Below are positions 44,801-56,900 of a stretch of 64,000 nt of DNA, piece after piece. How positions within the stretch are numbered: the stretch's first letter is position 1; every line of letters begins with the position of its first letter. Position numbers and translations under genes: made by a program. The notes under the pieces were generated by a model. The model saw nothing but the letters and a program-made list of their open reading frames with translations. It did not search any database and was not told the DNA's origin. Source of the DNA: Trachythela sp. YZ-2020 (taxonomy: Eukaryota; Cnidaria; Anthozoa; Malacalcyonacea; Clavulariidae); contig JADLSH010000358.1 of NCBI GenBank assembly GCA_016169945.1, positions 2,451,001-2,515,000 of the forward strand. Reading direction: 5' to 3'.

Positions 44801-47800
44801 CGAAATAACCAACCTCAATTATTTAAACAATTTGGTGCAGAACACACCAGCAATATAACCATATGTGACAGTATAGACCACACTACAGTCAACTAACCAG
44901 TGTTGGCTATTTTTGTACAATATTTGTCACGAAATAACCAACCTCAATTATTTAAGCTATTTGGTGCAGAACACACCAGCAATAACCATATGTGACAGTA
45001 TAGACTACACTACAGTCACTTAATCAACGTTGGTTATTTCTGCACAATATTTGTCACGAAATAACCAACCCCAATTATTTAAGCTATTTGGCGCAGAACA
45101 AACCAGCAATAACCATTTGTGACAGTATAGACTACACTACAGTCAATTAACCAACGTTGGTTATTTTTGTACAAAATTTGTCACGAAATAACCAACTTCA
45201 ATTATTTAAGCAATTTGGTGCAGAACACACCAGCAATAACCATATGTGACAGTATAGACTACACTACAGTCACTTAACCAACGTTGGTTATTTTTGTACA
45301 AAATTTGTCACGAAATAACCAACCCCAATTATTTAAGTAATTTGGTGCAGAGCACACCAGCAATAACCATATGTGACAGCATAGACTAAACTACAGTCAA
45401 TTAACCAACGTTGAATATTTTTCTACAAAATTTGTTACGAAATAATCAACCTCAATTTTTTTAAGCAATTTAGTGCAGAACACACCAGCAATAACCATAT
45501 GTCACAGTATGGATTACACTACAGTCAATTAACCAACAGTGGTTACTTTTGTACAAAATTTCCCACGAAATAACCAACCCCAACTATTTAAGGAATCTGG
45601 TGCAGAGCACACCAGCAATAACTATATGTGACAGTATAGGCTAAACTACAGTCAATTAACCAGCGTTGATTATTTTTCTACAAAATTTGTCACGAAATAA
45701 CCAACCTCAATTATTTAAGCAATTTAGTGCAGAACACACCAGCAATAACCATATGTGACAGTATAGACTAAAGAACAGTCAATTAACCAACATTGGTTAC
45801 TTTTGTACAAAATTTGCCACGAAATAACCAACCACAACTATTTAAGGAATCTTGTGCAGAGCACACTAGCAATAACCATATGTGACAGTATAGACAAACT
45901 ACAGTCAATTAACCAACGTTGATTAATTTTCTACAAAATTTGTCACGAAATAACCAACCTCAATTATTTAAGCAATTTGGTGCAGAACACACCAGCAATA
46001 ACCATATGTGACAGTATAGACTACACTACAGTCACTTAATCAACGTTGGTTATTTTTGTACAAAATTTGTCACGAAATAACCAACCCCAATTATTTAAGT
46101 AATTTGGTGCAGAACACACCAGCAATAACCATATGTGACAGTATAGACTACACTACAGTCACTTAATCAACGAAGTTATTTTTGTACAAAATTTGTCACG
46201 AAATAACCAACCCCAATTATTTAAGTAATTTAGTGCAGAACACACCAGCAATAACCATATGTGGCAGTATAGACTACACCACAGTCAATTAACCAACATT
46301 GGTTACTTTTGTACAAAATTTGTCGCGAAATAACCAACCCCAACTATTTAAGGAATCTGGTGCAGAGCACACCAGCAATAACCATATGTGACAGTATAGA
46401 CTAAACTACAGTCAATTAACCAACGTTGGTTATTTTTGTACAAAATTTGTCACGAAATAACCAACCTCAATTATTTAAGCAATTTGGTGCAGAACACACC
46501 AACAATAACCATATGTGACAGTATAGACTACACTACAGTCACTTAATCAACGTTGATTATTTTTCTACAAAATTTGTCACGAAATAACCAACCCCAATTA
46601 TTTAAGTAATTTGGTGCAGAACACACCAGCAATAACCATATGTGACAGTATAGACTACACTACAGTCACTTAATCAACGAAGTTATTTTTGTACAAAATT
46701 TGTCACGAAATAACCAACCCCAATTATTTAAGTAATTTGGTGCAGAACACACCAGCAATAACCATATGTGACAGTATAGACTACACTACAGTCAATTAAC
46801 CAACATTGGTTACTTTTGCGCAAAATTTGCCGCGAAATAACCAACCCCAACTATTTAAGGAATCTGGTGCAGAGCACACCAGCAATAACCATATGTGACA
46901 GTATAGACTAAACTACAGTCAAATAACCAACGTTGATTATTTTTCTACAAAATTTGTCACGAAAAAACCAACCTCAATTATTTAAGCAATTTAGTGCAGA
47001 ACACACTAGCAATAACCATATGTGACAGTATAGACTACACTACAGTCAATTAACCAACATTGGTTACTTTTGTACAAAATTTGCCGCGAAATAACCAACG
47101 CCAACTATTTAAGGAATCTGGTGCAGAGCACACCAGCAATAACCATATGTGACAGTATAGACTAAACTACAGTCAATTAACCAACGTTGGTTATTTTTGT
47201 ACAAAATTTGTCACGAAATAACCAACCATTATTTAAGCAATTTGGTGCAGAACACACCAGCAATAACCATATGTGACAGTATAGACTGCACTACAGTCAC
47301 TTAATCAACGTTGGTTATTTTTGTACAAAATTTGTCACGAAATAACCAAACTCAATTATTTAAGCAATTTGGTACATAACACACCAGCAATAACCATATG
47401 TGACAGTATAGACTGCACTACAGTCAATTAATCAACGCTGGTTATTTTTGTACAAAATTTGTCACGAAATAACCAACCCCAATTATTTAAGCAATTTGGT
47501 GCAGAACACACCAGCAATAACCATATGTGACAGTATAGACTACACTGCAGTCAATTTATAAACGTTGGTTATTTTTGTACAAAATTTGTCACGAAATAAC
47601 CAACCTCAATTATTTAAGCAATTTGGTGCAGAACACACCAGCAATAACCATATGTGACAGTATAGACTACACTACAGTCAATTAACCAACATTGGTTACT
47701 TTTGTACAAAATTTGCCACGAAATACGCAACCCCAACTATTTAAGGAATCTGGTGCAGAGCACACCAGCAATAACCAATTTTTGACAGTATAGACTAAAC

Positions 47801-48430
47801 TACAGTCAATTAACCGAGGTTGATTATTTTTCTACAAAATTTGTCACGAAATAACCAGCCTCAATTATTTAAGCAATTTGGCGCAGAACACACCAGCAAT
47901 AACCATATGTGACAGTATAGACCACACTACAGCCAATTAACCAGTGTTGGTTATTTTTGTACAATATTTGTCACGAAATAACCAACCTCAATTATTTAAG
48001 CTATTTGGTGCAGAACACACCAGCAATAACCATATGTGACAGAAAAGACTACACTACAGTCATTTAATCAACGTTGGTTATTTTTGTACAAAATTTGTCA
48101 CGAAATAACCAACCCCAATTATTTAAGCTATTTGGTGCAGAACACACCAGCAATAACCATTTGTGACAGTATAGACTACACTACAGTCAATTAACCAACG
48201 TTGGTTATTTTTGTACAAAATTTGTCACGAAATAACCAAACTCAATTATTTAAGCAATTTGGTACATAACACACCAGCAATAACCATATGTGACAGTATA
48301 GACTGCACTACAGTCAATTAATCAACGTTGGTTATTTTTGTTCAAAATATATCGCGAAATAACCAACCTCAGTTACTTAAGCTATTTGGTGTAAAGCCCA
48401 GATGTGACAGTATATACACCACACCACACT
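41866..48430. repeat. 127-bp satellite array, about 51 copies
   Basis: The unit contains CAATTAACCAACGTTGGTTA, TTTTTGTACAAAATTTGTCA, CGAAATAACCAACCTCAATT, AATTTGGTGCAGAACACACC and AGCAATAACCATATGTGACA; GACAGTATAG spacing is 127 bp (for example 44994 to 45121). Variant classes alternate (CCTCAATTATTTAAGCAATT versus CCCCAACTATTTAAGGAATC, and AATCAACGAAGTT versus CCAACGTTGG), so higher-order blocks are likely. CCAACGTTGG is a palindrome, and GGTTATTT with AAATAACC gives a weak stem. No genes are present. Confidence 0.97.
42102..42156. repeat. Perfect 25-bp hairpin inside the satellite
   Basis: AAATTAAGGGTTGCTTCGCGTGTGC split as arm (42102-42126), loop TTTAG and the exact inverse (42132-42156). 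It lies in a 70- to 80-bp stretch without satellite sequence, so it is an insertion into one satellite unit. It may be a tiny fold-back element. Confidence 0.93.
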
Positions 48431-48978
48431 ATTTAGACCAGGAGGAGAAAGGGAGGGTGTCGTCTTCGGACGAGGAAGTTTATGAAGGCTAGCGATTGTA
48501 GTCAAGATGGACACGCCGATTTCAAAAGTCGAGGTTATATGGGGGAATTATACTTGCGCAAATTGATGTTTTATAACTAAGAGGGCAATAGGACTTGTTT
48601 GCATGTATTTAGTCTGGTTTGGGTCAAATATGGATGTATCATTACTGAATGAGGGGCGATATGGAAGTTAATTGTTTTGGACGAGTTCGTTGCTCGGATT
48701 TCGATGTTATTGTACATGGAAATATTGGAGCCTGGTGTCTCAATATTTGATTCTTATTTCATACACATAGGTTCATTTTTAGGCATGTATTTTGATTAAA
48801 ACTGATTAACCGTGATCAATTGTAAGACTGACAATCCAAATTTTACCTCATTAAGTGCATGTACATATCTCATGATCATCGAAGCAAGAAGCGTTAACTT
48901 AGGAGGAGCTCGTTGATGCAACATTCTTCCATATTGAGGAAAACGGCTCTATTTTAAGTGACCAAGAATTAGTGAACA
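48431..48978. other. Spacer beyond the satellite, nothing recognised
   Basis: Mixed sequence without coding motifs or clear repeats between the end of the satellite and the LINE tail. Confidence 0.3.
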
Positions 48979-49215
48979 AAAATAATAATAAAAATAAAAT
49001 CTTTATTTAAACTGGTAAAAAACCCGGTCAGGCTCAGTGAGTCATAGATTGGCTGGTATAAATCGGTGACCAGTATTTACAAGTATGTATTTATAAAATT
49101 TACAGAACAGTATTAGATAAAAATGATTTAAGATCAATAATTTATAAGCTACAAACGTGTGTAGTGGCGCCCACATCCATCTCGTATGTCCTTTGGCAGT
49201 GAATTCCAATCTCTG
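48979..49215 (-). mobile_element. LINE 3' end fragment
   Basis: On the minus strand the frame reads RDWNSLPKDIRDGCGRHYTR and a stop, the usual C-terminus of CR1/Jockey-type RT proteins, followed by a short 3' UTR and an A-rich tail with AAT units (48979-49005 on the plus strand as T-poor AATAATAATA). It abuts an opposite-strand LINE fragment at about 49222. Confidence 0.65.
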
Positions 49216-49221
49216 GCGGCC

Positions 49222-50574
49222 GAGAATTTAAATGATGTCTGACCAAAGTTGAATCCCTAAGAGATCGACTGAATGAACTCAATGATTTCTTTGTATCCGT
49301 AAATGTTGACATCCCAACACTAGATCTGAACAATTTACCTGCGTTCCTACCATCAACAGACCAGTTACTTACCATCCAACCGTACGAAGTGTGCAACAAA
49401 CTCTTAAAGATAAATGTAACTAAAGCCCCTGGATCAAACAACATCTGATCCCGTTGATAATACTAAAAAACGTTTGCACGTATTTTAGCGGAACCGATCA
49501 CTGATATTTTTAACGTGTCATTATCATCTGGAGTTGTACCAACTATTTGGAAACAGGCAAACATTTCCTCTGTCCCAAACGAAACCCCGCAGAAAATTAT
49601 TTGCGACTTCCGTCCTATTTCCCTTACACCAACCCTCTCGAAAGTTCTAGAAGAGTTGACTGTTGCTGACTGGATCATAGTAGATATAGGTGATAAAATT
49701 GATGACAAACAATTTGGAAGCCTTAAGGGTGGGCTACAACCAAGTGCCTTCTCGATATGCTACACAACCACTGTCTACTATTAGATCGGTGTACACAACT
49801 GGTTGTCGAATGTTGATAAACGGGGAAATTCGTTGCGGATTTGTTTTGTTGACTTTAGCAAAGCCTTTGATCGTATCAATATAAATGTATTGATTGAAAA
49901 GTTATTAAATTTGGGAGTGCGTAGCTGTTTAATGGCCTGGATATGCAATTTTGTATCGGAACGAAAGGAGCGAGTAAAACGTGGGGACAGATTATCAGAG
50001 TGGGTATCAATAAATGCTGGGGTACCACAAAGCACAAAATTGGGTCCTATTTTGTTCCTTGTCATGGTGAATGGTCCTCCTCCACCTAACTGCATCTATT
50101 GGAAATACGTTGATGACATGTCAATGTCAGAAGTGATAACAAGATATGGTAGTTCCAACATGCAGTCGGACTTAGACCATATATCATCTTGGGCCACTGA
50201 TAATTACAATCAATCTTAGAATATTGTTGCCCAGTATGGCATTCAAGTCTTCCAACTTACTTATCTGACAAACTTGAACAAATTCAACGTAGAGCATTTC
50301 GTATTATATACCCTTTCCAATCATATAATGATGCTCTTTCCTTGTCTGGCTGCGTTTCGTTAGCGGAGAATAGACAACAGCTATCTCAAAAACTTTTTAA
50401 ACGAATTAGGTCAACTAACGATCGGTTGTCGTATTTAATACCAGAGACCAGATATAATAAATATGGTCGTAATTTTCGGAACAGTGATAATCTTGATCAT
50501 TTTAAATGCAACACTGAACGTTTTAAGAACAGTTTTTTCCCATCTAATGTTAGATATTTCAACTTCAATAGGTA
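49222..50574 (+). pseudogene. LINE (CR1/Jockey-like) reverse transcriptase fragment
   Basis: Plus-strand segments give LRDRLNELNDFFVSVN, KAPGSNNI, FARILAEPITDIFNVSLSSG, PTIWKQANISSVPNETPQ, FRPISLTPTLSKVLEEL, LRICFVDFSKAFDRININVL (motif A), AGVPQSTKLGPILFLVMVN (motif B), YWKYVDDMSMSEVIT (motif C) and a C-terminal YLIPETRYNKYGRNFRNS. Stops and frame changes (near 49450, 49780 and 50218) and an internal deletion after the YVDD region make it non-functional. ATTATT repeats at 50687-50710 look like its tail. It is related to the fragment at 17690-18735. Confidence 0.82.
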
Positions 50575-50924
50575 ACTTAGGTTGCAATGTAATTTTAGAC
50601 ATATTTTGATAATTAATTATGTAAATGTGAAGTATTTCACCACGTGTAGGTGCCATTTTACATATGAAATAAACCATTATTATTATCATTATTATTATTT
50701 ATTATTATTATGCAATCAGGCCAGAAAATGTCGCTTCTGACCACATTCCCATCCTCAGTCGAAAGCTCCTACTGACACTTTAAATTCATTAGGAGATGGT
50801 CTGCACATCTGGGAATATAGCCAATATAGTTAGATTTTCTTATGTGATAATCCTGGTTGCTTTAACATGGTCGCATCTGACTTAGGCCGATGATTTTTTT
50901 ATCCTTCTTATATTCGAGGCAGTT

Positions 50925-51423
50925 TTGTACAACGTATACTAAAATAGCCAACATTGGTATATTTCACTCCAGTGTTGTTTATCATAACAAATGTGGTTAT
51001 ATTGACTGTAGTGTAGTCTAAACTGTCACATCTGGTTATTGCTAGTGTGTTCTGCACCAAATAGCATAAATAATTGAGGTTGGTTATTTCGTGACAAATT
51101 TTGTACAAAATTAAAGTAACCAACGTTGGTTAATTGACTGTAGTGTAGTCTATACTGTCACATATGGTTATTGTTGGTGTGTTCTGCACCAAATTGCTTA
51201 AATAATTGAGTTTGGTTATTTCTTAACAAATTTTGTACAAAAATAACCAACGTTGGTTAATTGGCTGTGGTGTGGTCTATGCTGTCACATATGGTTATTG
51301 CTGGTACTGTGTTTTGCACCAAATAGCTTAAATAATTGAGGTTTGCTATTTTGTGACAAATTTTGTACGAAAATAGCGAACGTTGGTTAATTGACTGTAG
51401 TGTGGTCTGTACTGTCACATTTG
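50925..51423. repeat. 127-bp satellite, about four copies in inverted orientation
   Basis: The units here are the inverse of the main array (CTGTCACATATGGTTATTGC, TTAATTGACTGTAGTGTAGT). The block ends abruptly inside the RNase H end of the retrotransposon at 51423, so satellite and retrotransposon are joined by a break. Confidence 0.93.
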
Positions 51424-53433
51424 TTGAGAAGTGGCCCATAGTTCTTCAATAAAAAACGACCGGCCATTGTAATTGGCAAGAAACGTAAGCCAAACATTCA
51501 AATCCTCTTTAGACTCTCGGTTGATCTTAATGAGGTGATGAGATAAACGGATGCCGTGAGTGAGATCAATTAAACGACGTAACAATGCTCGGCCTGGGAT
51601 GATGACAGAACATGCGAAATTTAAGAGGCCAATTAAAGATTGCAATTCTTTGAATGTGATTTTCTTACGCTGTCGAAATGCGGTGATAAAATCCGTACAT
51701 TTGCGCAATTTATCTAAAGGTAAACGCGCCTCAAGTTTTATGGTATCTAACTCAATACCCGCAAAAGACAGCGTAGTTGATGGACCACATGTCTTTTCCG
51801 GGGCCATAGGTAACCCAATTAAAGCGCAAAAATTGAGAAATCGATTCAACTGAGTCAAGCAGGAATCATAGGATGCAGCTATTAGCAAAAAATCATCAAG
51901 CAAATGTAGAATAGCTTCTATACTAAGTTTTTGTTGAGCAATCCACTGAACAGCAGTACTAAAAATTTCAAAAGTTTTACATGAACTCGCTGCCCCCATA
52001 GGTAGGCAACGGTCGTAATGATACTTGCCTCGCCATTTCATACCGAGTAAACAATGGTCTTCTGGGCGGATTGGAATAATACGAAATGCATTTTTAATGT
52101 CGGTTTTTGCGAGAAAACAACCTTTTCCCGCAGTTTTTATTAAACGGATAGCATCAGCCACTGTGGCATAATGGACACTAGTATTTTCAGGTGTCATGCC
52201 ATCATTGACTGATGATCCACGAGGAAAAGATAAATGATGGATCAAACGAAATTCGCCAGGAGACTTTTTAGGTACAAGACCCAGCGGAGAAACTGTAAAG
52301 GGGTGAAATGGCGTCGCAATAAAAGGTCCGGCAATTCTTCCAGCTGTTAATTCCTTAGCTAATTTTTGATCAACTACAATTTTATTATCTAACGCAGAAG
52401 ACAAATGTTTTCCTTCCTTAAGATTTATAGTTCCGTCAAAATGTAAAGAAGACCCGGTAGTAAAACCTAAAACAAGTGTGGCGGTGTCATGTAAAGTATA
52501 ACCTTGTAAAAAAGACTTAAGATGATTTATTTTTATTGGGGTTGGAAGAGATAGTGTGCTGGTTTGACTTGGCAGTTTGAAATTGTTCTTTCTTTGAAAA
52601 GCCACGAAAATTACATCGCAAAGCTGGGTGCTAGCCCCACATTTAAAGCAGGTATGTTTAAACTCGCAACCAGAACATTCGTCACCTTTATGGAATTTGA
52701 AACAATGACCCCGTGGCATGTTTAAAAATGGCAGTTTATTGATATTAGCGGCAGAAGCCACAGCGCGCTGCATTGGGCCGGCTGGTTTATTATTCATAGG
52801 GTATTGTGACCTTAGCCACAATTCCCAGTGCACATTAGCCCAAGACAGTGCGCTGCGTTCTTTCTGTCGCAAGAAACGAAAGTTTTCGTCATAAAATCGC
52901 CAATTGTGGCCTCGATCTGCCAGGTCTTCCACAATATCGCCATACTTCATAAGCGCGGGTGACTCATGAGGATATTTTTGCGTATAAACCCCAACAAAAA
53001 TGCGAAATGCGCTCATCCAAACTGAAACGCTAGCCACTTTTTGTGGTTGAGTGACCGGGTCAAGGAAAAGCGATGAACCAAGACCATCACTAGAGGTCTT
53101 CACGCTAAGATTAAACTTATTATCCATCACTGGATTGCTCAACAAAGACCCAAAATCAATAAAAATATCGTCCCAAATCTTGTTTTTCAATTTTGTTGAA
53201 ACGCGAGAATCAAGAGGTAAAGTTACTGAATGGTACGGTTGACCAGGCATAGATGGCATAGATGTAATTGTCTCACCTGTAATGGCTGAGTCGGCAGAAT
53301 GTAACGCTTGATCGACGACAGTATCACCAGGCAGTCGTGAAAGCGATGAGGATGCCACTGGAGTTGCCACTGGGGCTTCAATAACATCATCGGAAAGCTC
53401 TGGTTGCGAGAGTGGTGTATATGGGGCGCCAAA
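51415..53433 (-). CDS. DIRS-order Gag-RT polyprotein, long open frame, 3' truncated
   Basis: A continuous minus-strand frame, open upstream of the first ATG (53370) to at least 53433, covers a Gag region with Cys/His clusters (CFKFHKGDECSGCEFKHTC, FKCG), a spacer, then RT: FTVSPLGLVPKKSPGEFRLI, GCFLAKTDIKNAFRIIPIRP (motif A), LPMGAASSCKTFEIFSTAV (motif B), AILHLLDDFLLIAASYDS (motif C), LSFAGIELDTIKLEARLP and TFKELQSLIGLLNFACSVII. It stops where inverted satellite begins; RNase H and tyrosine recombinase are lost. It is related to, but distinct from, the element at 1-3182. The Gag N-terminus is cut at about 53433 by element 2, so the rest should lie beyond its right end. Confidence 0.85.
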   Translation of the reverse strand, partial: FGAPYTPLSQPELSDDVIEAPVATPVASSSLSRLPGDTVVDQALHSADSAITGETITSMPSMPGQPYHSVTLPLDSRVSTKLKNKIWDDIFIDFGSLLSNPVMDNKFNLSVKTSSDGLGSSLFLDPVTQPQKVASVSVWMSAFRIFVGVYTQKYPHESPALMKYGDIVEDLADRGHNWRFYDENFRFLRQKERSALSWANVHWELWLRSQYPMNNKPAGPMQRAVASAANINKLPFLNMPRGHCFKFHKGDECSGCEFKHTCFKCGASTQLCDVIFVAFQRKNNFKLPSQTSTLSLPTPIKINHLKSFLQGYTLHDTATLVLGFTTGSSLHFDGTINLKEGKHLSSALDNKIVVDQKLAKELTAGRIAGPFIATPFHPFTVSPLGLVPKKSPGEFRLIHHLSFPRGSSVNDGMTPENTSVHYATVADAIRLIKTAGKGCFLAKTDIKNAFRIIPIRPEDHCLLGMKWRGKYHYDRCLPMGAASSCKTFEIFSTAVQWIAQQKLSIEAILHLLDDFLLIAASYDSCLTQLNRFLNFCALIGLPMAPEKTCGPSTTLSFAGIELDTIKLEARLPLDKLRKCTDFITAFRQRKKITFKELQSLIGLLNFACSVIIPGRALLRRLIDLTHGIRLSHHLIKINRESKEDLNVWLTFLANYNGRSFFIEELWATSQQM

Positions 53434-53915
53434 TGTAAAAAAAATGTTTTATGCAAAAATATGTCAAGTTTTGCATTATTTAGTTATATAATAAATTATT
53501 TGCAAACAATCCCTGTATTATTTGTAAATAATCTACGGATTATTTACAAACAATTCAGGGATTGTTTACTGCGACATTAAATAATCCATAGATTATTTAT
53601 AAACAATCTAGGGATTGTTTACTGCAACATTAAATAATCCATAGATGGTTTATAAATAATCCATAGATTGTTTATAAACAATCCCTAGATTATATATAAA
53701 TAATCCCTAGATTGTTTAAGGTCTTATTAAACAATCCGTGGATTGTTTATAAACCATCTATGGATTGTTTATAAATAATCCATGGATTATTTACCGAGCC
53801 AAATGTAAAATAAATATGGCGCGCGCCAATTGTAAAATAAAGAGAGCTGACCAAACCGGAAGAGGTCTCCGTACCACTCTCTATGTTCCGGGGGGTGACT
53901 AAGACACACTTTCAA
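53434..53915. repeat. Left TIR of element 2, rich in palindromes
   Basis: A run of 18-20-bp imperfect palindromes such as AATAATCCATGGATTATT, ATTGTTTATAAACAAT and AAACAATCCATAGATTGTTT fills 53500-53790, followed by GGCGCGCGCC and GGAAGAGGTCTCCGTACC. The inner 204 bp equal the right arm. The sequence can form many small cruciforms. Confidence 0.92.
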
Positions 53916-53971
53916 GCCAAATCGAACCGATTCGCGATTTTACTGTCTCTCCAATCTTCCATTGTTCGAAT

Positions 53972-56900
53972 ATGAATAATTCAACGACAACGTCAAGTTC
54001 TTCACCGTCAAGCGTTGCAAACGTGCTGAATCGAATTGTACATCTGCTTGAAACAATTTCAGAAGATAACATTGGGGAGACTAGCACTGGAGGCGGCGAT
54101 GGTTCTTCAACATCAACAACAAACCGAAGACAGTCGAATGAGGTCAGTATTTTATTTTTAAAGACATTTTTAATACATTGTTATATTTTGGGGAAATCGT
54201 GAGAAATATTCAGAATATGCACTGTTTAATATACATTTATGATGTACGAATATATACTTCATGCTAGAAATCTGCAGTTGTGATTTTGTGTTTTGCACAC
54301 ATGTATTTTTAATACTTCGTAAAACATTTTACAATCATTATCGTGGGCTTATGTTTTGGGGTGCAACGTGTTAGCAAATATTTGGCGGCCTTACATATGG
54401 GAGCTTATAAATATTGAATACATTCTGAGGTTTGCAGTATACGTAGCATCCCTAGCAGTAGCCCCCCTCCTATTTTGCTAAATCCTGGCAGGGATGGATC
54501 CACCGAGGGTGCACCCCAAGCATTGGCCAAGGGGGTGCAGGGGTGCAAATTTGAGTAATTTCCTATCAAATACAAGGCAATTGTTATTGATCAAACAAAA
54601 TATATTATGAGACAAAATGAGAGAAGTAATTTGAGTAATAATCATTCAAACGTAGTCAGGCCACAGAATAGAGACTAACCAGAAGTCCAACTCTGTTGTT
54701 CAAAGATCAGAATCCGTTGCCCAGATTGCAGGAAATGCCATTTGCGAGGTCCTAGGTTTCAAAATTTTCTGGGGGGGCATACCCCTGTACCCCCCTAGGA
54801 AACCTCACTGTTAATTCCTTGGATGCACCCCCTATCAGGTCATGCTGGATCCATCCCTGAATCCTGGTGGTGGAATGATGTCCAGGGTTTAAAATAAATC
54901 ATTTGAATTTAGATATATTTGTAGGCTGTTTGGTTTTGTACCGGTGATTTATTTCAGGTTCTGGTAAACCGAACATGAAATGATTACACAGAAAATAACC
55001 CCCCCACTATGTACAAAAGCTGCAGCAAAATGGACAGCAAAAATAGAAAACGCATGCAACAACAGTCTTTCTAAATATAAAAAAAAATTCTTATGAAAAT
55101 CATATCATGAAAATCAATGCCCAGTATAATGCAGGTAAATAAATAAGCCATCATAAAATGAATTTTTTAAATATTTACTCAGAACTAACGTTTCATCCAT
55201 GGCTCTTTTATATGCATTAAGCTGGGCATTGATTTTCATCATACAGTTACTATTCCCGCCATGTTCATGGCTACCAGAAGAATGCTTAATGCAATCGTTT
55301 TATGTCAAGACAGCATCCTTTTAATCTAAAACGTATAAATTCATTGTATAGATCAATGGGTTAAGAAGAAAAACTCATCGTTGCTAATTTAGAAGTCGCT
55401 GGCTAGTGCTGTAAAAATGCCAGTGACAGCCGGCAGCCAGCTGCTATTTTAAACCCTGATGCCCTAGTGGCTAGTACTCCAAATCCCCTACCCCAACCTG
55501 TCTGGGAGTATACTGTACTATTATAATATTTGACTGTTCATTACAACGCCTAGTACCTGAAATAACAGCCGATCAATAACAATATTACAGTATTCATTGT
55601 AAAGTAAAACATTTAATATGTAAAAAAATGAAGAAAATAATGATAATAATAGTTGTTTTAGATCTGTTCCATTTTTATTATCCAGCAAGTGCCCAATAGA
55701 GGACAATCAAGTAATGCTTCTTTGCCAAGCAGTTCAGCTCCATTGCCTTCTGGATACTCGGGAATTAGAAATTCTATTTCACATGATGGTGCCTCTCGTG
55801 GTAGGTCGAAGCGGAAAACATCAGGTTTTGTTGGGCGACTGAGAACTTGGAACAAGGATGTAGTTTGTCTCCCATACTCTCGTGCCAACAATTTCTCTAT
55901 TCCAAGAGGAAAGCAACGGGGTGAACTAGCCGAAAGAGGACTTATTGGAAAGATTCGATTAATGTCAACATGGAGTGCTCTTCAGGTAAGATGAAGTACA
56001 GATGTAACATACATTAATGGACAACAATCTAATGTTAAAATAAAGTACTGTACAAGTGCATGGCACATACCACTATACACAATTCAAGCAATCAAAATAG
56101 TCAATCAATGTGTACTTATGAACTAAATATATCTATAATAAATCGTAGAGGGTAAACCTATGTTTGTCCACCCCTGACATTGCCTCAGGCCAAGCCTTTT
56201 TTATAAGTTCAATTACAAATTTCCCTATTTCTAAAAAAACAGAAAAAATAAAAATGCCACCCACCAATTTTCATGTGTTAGAAGATTTAAACCAACAAAT
56301 CATGTATGATTCCCACAAATACAGTAAATGGAACTACATTCCTCTGGTCTCTAGATTTGTCATTGCAAGACGGGTAGAATAAGACATACAGTCATATTAC
56401 ACGTTACAACAAGAGAACAATTGATTATTTTTCGCAGTTTTCCCAAAAAATACCAGTTCAGGCCCAGGCTGTTTGTCATCAGTGCAGCATAGCTGTGTGA
56501 AGATTAGCAATGTTATGACTTTGAAAGAACAGTTTGCCTGTTATTTTATTTACAGGTAAAAGAGGAAGTAACTTCAGTGTTTGCTACAGTCTTTGCGCTA
56601 AGTACTAACCAACTGCTAGACTACGACTATTTGTGTGTGATGACTGGGATGAAAAAATTAAAACGGCCTTCTGTAAGCAGTAGCTTCTCGTGGAATGGGT
56701 CAGAAGTAGCGTCTTTGGCAGGACAAGGAAGTTTGTACGTCATGGCAAACACACCACTGCCATCACCGATTGCATTACTAGTACGTAATAATCGTTTGTT
56801 ATGCATGTGATATTGATACACAGTCAAAATATTGTTACAAATGTTCAAGATATTCATCGTCCGTTGTTGTTTCTGACTCTGTGCTGTACTAATTGCAGTA

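Larger units (their letters stand above)
54143..55685. other. HECT gene intron 1 with two non-autonomous elements
   Basis: The intron starts GTCAGT and ends TTATCCAG. It contains the hAT MITE at 54489-54859 and a small inverted repeat at 55107-55239. The rest is unremarkable. Confidence 0.6.
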
